From an uncultured Lachnospiraceae bacterium (GTDB lineage Bacteria; Bacillota; Clostridia; Lachnospirales; Lachnospiraceae), in NCBI GenBank assembly GCA_937915975.1, contig CALGGL010000203.1, positions 1 through 11,115 on the forward strand: 11,115 nucleotides of DNA, in the 5' to 3' direction. Positions 1-5,061 of the stretch are shown here, one piece after another. The notes beneath the pieces were generated by a model that saw nothing but the letters and a program-made list of their open reading frames with translations, was not told where the DNA came from and made no database searches. A program made the position numbers and the translations under genes. Within the stretch, counting starts at the first letter, position 1. The number at the start of each line of letters is the position of its first letter.

Positions 1-80
1 CAACTCTTTACTTCGTAAAGTTAATTATAATCGTCATACAAATCGTTAAGTACTGGCGTGTTCAAAGTACCTGCTTATGA
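1..80. repeat. Partial second copy of the palindromic element (apex and inner right arm)
   Basis: Positions 1-78 match 2120-2197 at 73 of 78 bases without gaps; the differences are at 23, 46, 54, 60 and 65. The segment starts inside the left side of the hairpin apex, keeps the apex (CTTTAC, TTC, GTAAAG at 6-20), and continues into the right arm. Similarity fades after about position 78, and the outer arm with its GCGG terminal repeat is not recognisable further on, so this copy is truncated or diverged at its right end. Its left arm lies outside the window. The CT bulge next to the apex is on the same side as in the other copy, so both copies have the same orientation. Confidence 0.85.
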
Positions 81-189
81 ATTATTTCTATCCTGTCAAA
101 TCCTGTTAATTTTTAACAGTTAAAATAAATACTTATAAAATAATTATTAAATGAACTTTTAATTAATAAAAAAATTAAATAATTATAAA
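81..189. other. AT-rich intergenic DNA downstream of leuD
   Basis: No gene is visible. The stretch is almost entirely A and T beyond position 120. It holds one perfect small hairpin, CTGTTAA-TTT-TTAACAG at 103-119, but no U-run follows it in the leuD direction. A leuB gene, which often follows leuCD, does not start within these bases. Confidence 0.6.
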
Positions 190-678
190 TTAATTTTTAG
201 AGTTGATTCTCGCTATAAGTCCGCCGCTTTTGATTATCTCCTGCATAAATGGCGGGAATGCCTGACCTTTGAATTCCAAGCCCTTTGTCTTATCATATAT
301 CATACCTGAATCAAAGTCGATTTCCACTGTATCGCCGGCTTCGATTGCCTTGGCAGCCTCAGGACATTCTATAATCGGAAGTCCTATATTGATTGCATTT
401 CTGTAAAAGATTCTGGCAAATGTTTCTGCTATAACACAGCTTATGCCTGAAGCCTTTATAGCTATCGGTGCGTGCTCTCTTGAAGAACCGCATCCGAAGT
501 TCTTGTTGGCAACCATGATGTCACCCGGCTTTACTCTGTTTACAAAATCCTTATCTATATCTTCCATACAGCTTTTCGCTAATTCAGCAGGATCTGATGA
601 ATTAAGATATCTTGCAGGAATTATTACGTCTGTATCTACATTGTCACCGTATTTGTGAACTGTTCCGCATGCTCTCAT
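190..678 (-). CDS. leuD: 3-isopropylmalate dehydratase small subunit LeuD
   Basis: This is the small (swivel-domain) subunit of isopropylmalate isomerase, which with LeuC converts 2-isopropylmalate to 3-isopropylmalate in the cytoplasm during leucine synthesis. The 162-residue product has the family hallmarks: [16 protein letters not shown] at residues 10-25, the active-site loop [12 protein letters not shown] at 60-71, and [19 protein letters not shown] at 84-102. The length fits the short clostridial/archaeal LeuD type. The start chosen is the ATG at 676-678, because AAAGGAGG lies 8 bases upstream of it; an ATG two codons earlier is only 2 bases from that site, and an in-frame start at 714 would lie inside leuC. 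It follows leuC after 19 bases, so the two are cotranscribed. The name LeuD is secure; the related homoaconitase/citramalate-pathway small subunits are similar in sequence, so strict substrate choice is inferred from pairing with LeuC. Confidence 0.95.
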   Translation of the reverse strand: MRACGTVHKYGDNVDTDVIIPARYLNSSDPAELAKSCMEDIDKDFVNRVKPGDIMVANKNFGCGSSREHAPIAIKASGISCVIAETFARIFYRNAINIGLPIIECPEAAKAIEAGDTVEIDFDSGMIYDKTKGLEFKGQAFPPFMQEIIKSGGLIARINSKN

Positions 679-686
679 TTTCATAA

Positions 687-694
687 CCTCCTTT
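687..694 (-). promoter_or_regulatory. leuD ribosome binding site (decides the start)
   Basis: The minus strand reads AAAGGAGG here, with an 8-base spacer (TTATGAAA) before the ATG at 678. The spacer itself contains an ATG at 684 that is too close (2 bases) to be used efficiently. The site overlaps the last codons and stop (698-700) region of leuC closely enough to allow translational coupling. Confidence 0.85.
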
Positions 695-697
695 GTC

Positions 698-1963
698 CTA
701 TAATCCAAGCTCACATGGACAGCTTATCTTACCTGTTATAGCTGATGCCGCAGCAACGGCAGGGCTTGCAAGGTAAACCTCTGAATCCACATGTCCCATT
801 CTGCCTACAAAGTTACGATTGGTTGTTGAAACTGCTTTTTCACCGGCAGCCATAACTCCCATATGTCCTCCCAAGCAAGGACCACAGGTAGGTGTTGAAA
901 CTATAGCACCTGCTTTAATAAATATTTCAGTCAAGCCTTCATTTAACATCTGAAGATATACATCCTGAGTTCCCGGAATAACTATAACTCTTACTCCGTC
1001 GGCAGCTTTCTTTCCCTTCATAATCTCAGCTGCAATTCTCATATCAGAGATACGGCCGTTTGTACAGGAACCGATTACAACCTGATCAATCTTTATATCG
1101 CCAACCTCATCGATAGTCTTTGTATTTTCAGGAAGATGAGGAAATGCCACGGTAGGCTTAAGAGTAGATAAATCAATTGTATACTCCTCATCATACTCTG
1201 CATCGGCATCAGCCTCATACTTTGTATAAGACTTGGTTGAGTGTTCCTTCATATATTCTTCTGTGAGTTCATCTACAGGGAAGATACCATTTTTGGCACC
1301 TGCCTCGATAGCCATATTGGCTATGGTAAATCTGTCATCCATGGTAAGATTCTTAATTCCCTCACCGACAAATTCCATGGAACGATATAATGCGCCATCC
1401 ACACCTATCATACCGATAATGTGAAGGATAACATCCTTACCGCTTACCCATTTAGCCTTTTCTCCTACTATATTAAACTTGATTGCGGAAGGCACCTTAA
1501 ACCAAGCCTTACCGGTAACCATACCGGCTGCCATGTCAGTACTTCCGACACCTGTTGAAAATGCCCCGAGTGCACCGTATGTACATGTATGTGAATCAGC
1601 ACCTATACAGGTTTCACCTGCCACAATAAGACCTTTTTCCGGTAATAATGCATGCTCGATTCCCATAGCACCTACATCAAAAAAGTTTGTAATATCATAG
1701 TCCTTTGAAAACTCTCTTACGCATTTACAATGCTCTGCACTCTTTATGTCTTTATTAGGAGTGAAGTGATCCATAACAAGAGCAACCTTATCCTTGTCGA
1801 ACACTTCCTTTTTGTTGAATTTCTCCATCTCGTGAATTGCAACAGGAGCTGTGACGTCATTGGCTAAAACCAAATCCAAATCTGCTTCAATGAGCTGTCC
1901 TGCGCTTACACTTTCAAGTCCTGCATGAGCTGCAAGAATTTTCTGTGTCATAGTCATACCCAT
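698..1963 (-). CDS. leuC: 3-isopropylmalate dehydratase large subunit LeuC
   Basis: This is the catalytic aconitase-fold subunit of isopropylmalate isomerase, carrying the [4Fe-4S] cluster and working with LeuD in leucine biosynthesis. The 421-residue product shows [27 protein letters not shown] substrate/cluster motif at about 121-143, and the three expected cluster cysteines: C300 in IGSCTNGR, and C360 and C363 in [13 protein letters not shown]. The catalytic-region sequence [10 protein letters not shown] is at 64-73. The start is the ATG at 1961-1963, because GGAGG lies 8 bases upstream. A longer in-frame start at 1978 overlaps that ribosome binding site and would add five residues (MEETD) not expected in the family. 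The gene ends in TAG 19 bases before leuD. Upstream there is no conventional short leader: 26 bases before the start region the DNA enters a 268-bp palindrome, and operator-like sites shared with the divergent regulator lie beyond it. Intact, no missing key residues. Confidence 0.96.
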   Translation of the reverse strand: MGMTMTQKILAAHAGLESVSAGQLIEADLDLVLANDVTAPVAIHEMEKFNKKEVFDKDKVALVMDHFTPNKDIKSAEHCKCVREFSKDYDITNFFDVGAMGIEHALLPEKGLIVAGETCIGADSHTCTYGALGAFSTGVGSTDMAAGMVTGKAWFKVPSAIKFNIVGEKAKWVSGKDVILHIIGMIGVDGALYRSMEFVGEGIKNLTMDDRFTIANMAIEAGAKNGIFPVDELTEEYMKEHSTKSYTKYEADADAEYDEEYTIDLSTLKPTVAFPHLPENTKTIDEVGDIKIDQVVIGSCTNGRISDMRIAAEIMKGKKAADGVRVIVIPGTQDVYLQMLNEGLTEIFIKAGAIVSTPTCGPCLGGHMGVMAAGEKAVSTTNRNFVGRMGHVDSEVYLASPAVAAASAITGKISCPCELGL

Positions 1964-1971
1964 ATCGGTTT

Positions 1972-1976
1972 CCTCC
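1972..1976 (-). promoter_or_regulatory. leuC ribosome binding site (decides the start)
   Basis: GGAGG on the minus strand, with an 8-base spacer to the ATG at 1963. The alternative ATG at 1978 overlaps this site, so it cannot use it. The site lies only 13 bases from the foot of the large palindrome, so folding of that hairpin could stack next to the ribosome-loading region. Confidence 0.85.
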
Positions 1977-1989
1977 ATAATATTCTTTT

Positions 1990-2257
1990 TAGCGGATTTA
2001 GGGATTGGCGTGCCGATTTAGTTTATGGACTTAGTTGGACAGATAACCAATGTATCGCAGGCACGCCCCCGCTACCCTCAGACGCAGCGGTACTAAACTC
2101 TTCGTATGCCAATTATAATCAACTCTTTACTTCGTAAAGTTGATTATAATCGTCATACAAATCGCTAAGTACCGGCGTCTTCAGAGTACCTGCTTATACA
2201 TTGTTATCCGTACAACTAAGATATAAGTTTTTTAACGGCACGCCAATTAATCCGCTA
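1990..2257. repeat. 268-bp long-hairpin palindromic element with TA-flanked terminal inverted repeats (MITE-like)
   Basis: The two halves are reverse complements along almost their whole length. Matched segments, from the outside in: TAGCGGATT (1990-1998) with 2249-2257; ATTGGCGTGCCG (2004-2015) with 2236-2247; CTTAGTTG (2030-2037) with 2213-2220; CAATGTAT (2048-2055) with 2196-2203; GACGC (2081-2085) with 2175-2179; CGGTACT (2088-2094) with 2168-2174; ATTATAATCAA (2112-2122) with 2140-2150; and CTTTAC (2125-2130) with GTAAAG (2134-2139) around a TTC loop. A CT bulge at 2123-2124 breaks the symmetry near the apex. The outer GCGG/CCGC ends sit next to TA on both sides, as an IS630/mariner-type TA duplication would leave. 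No coding frame of note is inside, so if mobile it would need a transposase from elsewhere. A partial copy is at 1-80. Confidence 0.8.
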
Positions 2258-2271
2258 GTAAACTGATTGTT

Positions 2272-2300
2272 ATTGTAACATAAGGAGTATTATTTTCATA
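2272..2300 (-). promoter_or_regulatory. Possible leuC promoter
   Basis: On the minus strand TACAAT (2272-2277) is a fair -10. Seventeen bases upstream, 2295-2300 reads TATGAA, a poor -35 that lies inside the 17-bp palindrome at 2292-2308. A weak -35 overlapped by a regulator site would suit an activator-dependent promoter. If correct, the transcript would start near 2265 and include the whole palindromic element as leader. The assignment is tentative, since other AT-rich -10 candidates exist nearby. Confidence 0.35.
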
Positions 2301-2308
2301 ATGAAAAT
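2292..2308. promoter_or_regulatory. Operator-like 17-bp palindrome I
   Basis: ATTTTCAT-A-ATGAAAAT is a perfect dyad with 8-bp arms around a single A (2300). Its centre is exactly 30 bp from that of the next palindrome, about three helical turns, so both face the same side of the DNA. It overlaps the possible leuC -35. It is a candidate half of a LysR-type regulator binding region. Confidence 0.55.
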
Positions 2309-2321
2309 TATTAATAGTAGT

Positions 2322-2338
2322 TATAACTTGAAGTTATA
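2322..2338. promoter_or_regulatory. Operator-like 17-bp palindrome II (LysR-type box)
   Basis: TATAACTT-G-AAGTTATA is a perfect dyad centred on 2330. It contains ATAA-N7-TTAT and the T-N11-A pattern known for LysR-type binding sites. It covers the TTGAAG proposed as -35 of the regulator's own promoter, which would let the bound protein repress its own gene. Confidence 0.65.
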
Positions 2339-2356
2339 GCTTTATTATTGTATAAT
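2328..2356 (+). promoter_or_regulatory. Predicted promoter of the lysR-type gene
   Basis: TTGAAG (2328-2333) as -35 and a consensus TATAAT (2351-2356) as -10 are separated by 17 bases. Transcription would start near 2363, giving a leader of about 110 bases before the ATG at 2476. The -35 lies within operator-like palindrome II, suggesting negative autoregulation. Confidence 0.6.
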
Positions 2357-2475
2357 AAAATTCTGTTATATGAAATTAAATAATTCTTTATGTCGGAAAC
2401 CAATTAGGGTTAATGTATTATGACAGATTAACAAAGATATTTGAATTTTTTTCTGATAATTAGTGAGGTTGTTTT

Positions 2476-3468
2476 ATGTACGATAATTTGAATAATTATA
2501 AAGTTTTTTATAATGTTGCGAGGTATAAGAGTCTCAGCAAGGCTGCTGAAAAGCTTTTTATCAGCCAGCCGGCTATCAGTAAGTCCTTATCCAAGCTTGA
2601 AGAAGGTCTTGATACAAAGTTATTTGAAAGGACCTCTAAAGGTGTTGTACTTACACCAGAGGGCGAGGTTTTATATAAGCATATTGAAACTGCATTTGAA
2701 AGTATTATAAAGGGTGAGGATGAAATAAAGAAAATAAATGAACTTGGTATAGGTCAGTTAAGGATTGGTGTAAGTACATCACTGTGTAAGCATATACTTC
2801 TTGATTATCTAAAAGGATTTATAACTGAAAATCCTCATATCAAGGTTATAATTGACTGCCACTCCACCATCAATACTATCAAGCTTTTACAAGATGATAA
2901 AATTGATATAGGGCTTATATGCGAAACAGATATTCCAAAGGGTTATGAATATAAGAAGCTTCAAGATATACACGATATATTTGTAGCTTCTGACAGTTAT
3001 ATAGATAATTTACATTTAAGAGAAAAGGATGATACGGAGTCTGCCGAAAATCCATACTTTTTTGCCGGTAATCTCACCTCCTTCATACCTGAAAATAATA
3101 AAAAAGATGATTTCAAGCTTTCCATAAAGGATATACTTGAAAAGTCAAATCTTATGCTGCTTGAACCTAACAATATAACCCGTACTCATATAGACAGCTA
3201 CCTTTCTTCCGAAGACATACATCCTAATCAGATACTTGAGATAAATAATATGGATCTTCTTATAGACTTTGCCGCTATCGGTATGGGAGTCGCGAGTATA
3301 GTACGTGAATTTGCAGCCGATTATCTTGAAAGCGGTCAGATTATTGAGCTTCCTCTTGAAAATGAGGTCAAAAAAAGAACCGTCGGCTTTATCTATCCAA
3401 ACGGAAAGATAAAACATGCGGCTCTTGAAAAGTTTATAAATTATTTTACCTATAATATTCAAAAATGA
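2476..3468 (+). CDS. LysR-type transcriptional regulator, divergent from leuCD
   Basis: The product (330 residues) is a DNA-binding regulator with an N-terminal winged helix-turn-helix at about 5-64. The family signature is clear: SLSKAAEKLFISQPAISKSL at 19-38, then LFERTSKGVVLTPEGE at 49-64, followed by a linker helix. The effector-binding domain begins at about 93 (GQLRIGVSTSLC). At 330 residues it is longer than the usual 290-310. The extra length seems to lie in a charged stretch around 160-205 within the effector domain. The ATG is preceded by GAGG at 2465-2468 with a 7-base spacer. It is divergent from leuC, with operator-like palindromes between them, so control of leuCD and of itself is the simplest inference; the effector (in this class often a pathway metabolite such as 2-isopropylmalate or a branched-chain amino acid) cannot be read from the sequence. 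Its 3' end overlaps hicA by 10 bases tail-to-tail. Confidence 0.92.
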   Translation: MYDNLNNYKVFYNVARYKSLSKAAEKLFISQPAISKSLSKLEEGLDTKLFERTSKGVVLTPEGEVLYKHIETAFESIIKGEDEIKKINELGIGQLRIGVSTSLCKHILLDYLKGFITENPHIKVIIDCHSTINTIKLLQDDKIDIGLICETDIPKGYEYKKLQDIHDIFVASDSYIDNLHLREKDDTESAENPYFFAGNLTSFIPENNKKDDFKLSIKDILEKSNLMLLEPNNITRTHIDSYLSSEDIHPNQILEINNMDLLIDFAAIGMGVASIVREFAADYLESGQIIELPLENEVKKRTVGFIYPNGKIKHAALEKFINYFTYNIQK

Positions 3469-3653
3469 TAATCTATTCCTGCTTGTTTCATAATACCATT
3501 GGCAGTATGTCGCGATTTAATCTTTGAATCAACAGGAAAATGTTTATTTGTAATCGAACTATACCAAATATCATGATCACCTTTTCCATGCCTTACGAAC
3601 CAGCAGTTATTATCTTTAAGTATCTCTCTAACTTTCTTTTCAAATTCTGCCAT
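3459..3653 (-). CDS. hicA: HicA-type mRNA interferase toxin
   Basis: This 64-residue protein matches the HicA (YcfA-like) toxin family, small double-stranded-RNA-binding-fold nucleases that cut mRNA when freed from their HicB partner. Visible features are an N-terminal helix (FEKKVREILKDN), the family core RHGKGDHDIWYS at 21-32 with H27 as the expected catalytic histidine, and the C-terminal VDSKIKSRHTANGIMKQAGI, which resembles the usual GT-x-x-x-I-x-KQAG ending. The length is normal and the gene looks intact. Its ATG shares one base with the stop of the upstream antitoxin gene (TAATG), so translation is probably coupled and the antitoxin is made first. The stop codon lies inside the 3' end of the convergent lysR-type gene. 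Confidence 0.85.
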   Translation of the reverse strand: MAEFEKKVREILKDNNCWFVRHGKGDHDIWYSSITNKHFPVDSKIKSRHTANGIMKQAGIDYHF

Positions 3654-3865
3654 TAGGCAACCACTTCCTCTCTGTTTTCGAGGAAGAAATATAAATATTT
3701 AGGATTAGGAAGATTATTCAACTCTACAAGTTCAGGTATAAGTTTTCTTGTTCTATCCATAAGATTATCCAAAGATTCTGATTCTATAGTCAAAGGTAAA
3801 TAATCATTTTCAGCAATCCAAACCTTTGCTTCACTATCCCATTCGATTCTAATTACATATTCCAT
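3653..3865 (-). CDS. hicB: HicB-like (DUF1902-type) antitoxin
   Basis: The 70-residue product resembles the small DUF1902/HicB-like family: an opening beta strand (YVIRIEWDSEAKVWIAEN), a middle LPLTIESESLDNLMDRTRKL, and IPELVELN. HicB proteins bind and neutralise HicA. Typical HicB proteins add a C-terminal ribbon-helix-helix or helix-turn-helix DNA-binding domain. This one ends soon after the partial RNase-H-like fold, so it seems to have no DNA-binding part of its own. The start chosen is the ATG at 3863-3865, with AAGGGG about 9-10 bases upstream; a TTG at 3883 is in frame but has no such support. The order, antitoxin before toxin, is the reverse of the classical hicAB operon. Function as antitoxin is inferred from family and pairing. 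Confidence 0.8.
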   Translation of the reverse strand: MEYVIRIEWDSEAKVWIAENDYLPLTIESESLDNLMDRTRKLIPELVELNNLPNPKYLYFFLENREEVVA

Positions 3866-3944
3866 ACTATCACACCCCTTCAACCTATATTATTTATGAT
3901 CCACAATCTTTCTTAATAAATATTTTAACACTTTTCTATCTGAA

Positions 3945-3972
3945 AGTATATAGCCGTTTAATACATTCTCAA
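3945..3972 (-). promoter_or_regulatory. Predicted hicBA promoter
   Basis: On the minus strand TTGAGA (3967-3972) and TATACT (3945-3950) are separated by 16 bases, a good sigma-A-type pair in the gap between the transporter gene and hicB. A second -10-like TGTTAAAAT lies about 20 bases further on, so the exact start is uncertain. Confidence 0.5.
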
Positions 3973-4018
3973 CTAAAATCATGCCTTTATTTTACATTAT
4001 TCTAACAAAAGAACAGAA

Positions 4019-4990
4019 TCATTTCAAACTTTTCTCGCCTTTCTTCCCAACAGGAAGCTCAGCAAGTATAATCGCCACAAACATAATTACACATCCGATT
4101 ATCTCATCCACGGACATCTTCTGTCCCAGGATAAGGAAGCCTGAAATTGCCGAAACCACCGACTCAAGACTCATTATAAGCGATGCCACAGTCGGATTAA
4201 CATCTTTCTGCCCTATTATCTGTAAAGTATAAGCAACTCCGCAGGACATAATACCCGAGTAAAGAATCGACGGACCCGCTTTAACAATCAGATTAAAAGC
4301 CGGCATCATATCGTAAACCACACCATCCATCGGATATAAGAAAACAGCACTCAATATGGCAGCAGTATAAAACTGTGTACAGGAAATAATTACACCATTT
4401 ACCTTTTTAGTATTGGCATAATCAACAAATATAATATGAAATGAAAATATAAGTGCACATATTAAAAGCTGTACATCCGATATTTCAAACACATACTCTC
4501 CGCCTCTTCCTAAACAAAGAAAATAAAGTCCTACAAGTGCAAGCAAAACACAAAACCATATAACAGGAGAAGTTTTTTTCTTTAAAAATATGCCTACCAC
4601 AGGTACAAGAATAATATAAAATGCGGTTATAAAGCCTGCCTTTCCCGCCGATGCATGAAGCATAGCCATCTGTTGAAAATTGCTGGCTGCACAAAGAATA
4701 AAGCCACATACTATTCCGTATTTAACAGAACGCTTAAATACTTCTTTATCTTCATTTCTTATATCATCCTCTGATATACCATCCTTTAATCTACTCTTCT
4801 TACTGAGACTATTCATAAATAATATAACCGGTATAAGTATAGTTCCACCAAGTATGTACCTTGTTACACTAAAGGTAAACGGACCGATATACTCCATACC
4901 TGCCGATTGGGCTACAAAGGAGGTTCCCCATATAATTGCGGTAAGTAAAAGTAAAAATGAATTACGTAATGAGTTATTGTTTTTTGCCAT
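4019..4990 (-). CDS. EamA/DMT-superfamily transporter (10 TM)
   Basis: The 323-residue membrane protein has the drug/metabolite transporter layout: two EamA repeats (about 12-158 and 170-312) and about ten hydrophobic helices. The first repeat opens with the typical LLLTAIIWGTSFVAQ at 14-28, then GPFTFSVTRYILGG. The second holds PTVASLIMSLESVVSAISG at 266-284, a conserved DMT pattern. A long charged loop (about 61-88, SKKSRLKDGISEDDIRNEDK) separates helices 2 and 3. Members export amino acids, nucleobases or other metabolites; the substrate cannot be assigned here. The ATG is preceded by AAAGGA with a 7-base spacer. The gene starts 71 bases after the adhesin stop, and most of that gap is a hairpin, leaving little room for a separate promoter. 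Intact. Confidence 0.9.
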   Translation of the reverse strand: MAKNNNSLRNSFLLLLTAIIWGTSFVAQSAGMEYIGPFTFSVTRYILGGTILIPVILFMNSLSKKSRLKDGISEDDIRNEDKEVFKRSVKYGIVCGFILCAASNFQQMAMLHASAGKAGFITAFYIILVPVVGIFLKKKTSPVIWFCVLLALVGLYFLCLGRGGEYVFEISDVQLLICALIFSFHIIFVDYANTKKVNGVIISCTQFYTAAILSAVFLYPMDGVVYDMMPAFNLIVKAGPSILYSGIMSCGVAYTLQIIGQKDVNPTVASLIMSLESVVSAISGFLILGQKMSVDEIIGCVIMFVAIILAELPVGKKGEKSLK

Positions 4991-5006
4991 AGTTTATTCC
5001 TTTAAT

Positions 5007-5037
5007 AAGAGCGTATCAGATTTCCTGATACGCTCTT
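5007..5037 (-). terminator. Perfect hairpin between adhesin and transporter genes
   Basis: AAGAGCGTATCAG (5007-5019), loop ATTTC, and CTGATACGCTCTT (5025-5037) form a flawless 13-bp stem. In the adhesin direction (minus) the stem is followed by ATTAAAGG, only a weak U-tail, and the transporter ribosome binding site follows at once. On the plus strand the tail is CTTTTAT, a better terminator tail, though no plus-strand gene points into it. Likely the adhesin terminator, possibly leaky. Confidence 0.65.
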
Positions 5038-5061
5038 TTATACAGTTATGATTATTTTTTA

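Noticed and set aside
103..119. CTGTTAA-TTT-TTAACAG hairpin as leuD terminator
   Set aside because: The stem is only 7 bp, mostly A-T, more than 70 bases from the stop, and no U-run follows it in the leuD direction.
1964..2257. T-box leucine riboswitch in the leuC leader
   Set aside because: The minus strand shows GAGGGTAGCGGGG and TAGTACCGCTGCG in this region, faintly like the T-box core, but the AGGGTGGTACCGCG motif is not present, and the same sequence family also lies downstream of leuD as a dispersed repeat.
2413..2463. 16-codon leader peptide frame just upstream of the lysR-type gene
   Set aside because: It has an ATG and an AGGG at short distance, and ends 2 bases before the regulator ribosome binding site. 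It has only one Leu codon, no regulatory codon run and a poor spacer, so chance is the simpler explanation.
3145..3462. 105-codon minus-strand open frame opposite the lysR-type gene
   Set aside because: It is antisense to a clearly conserved effector domain, with no ribosome binding site or recognisable product.
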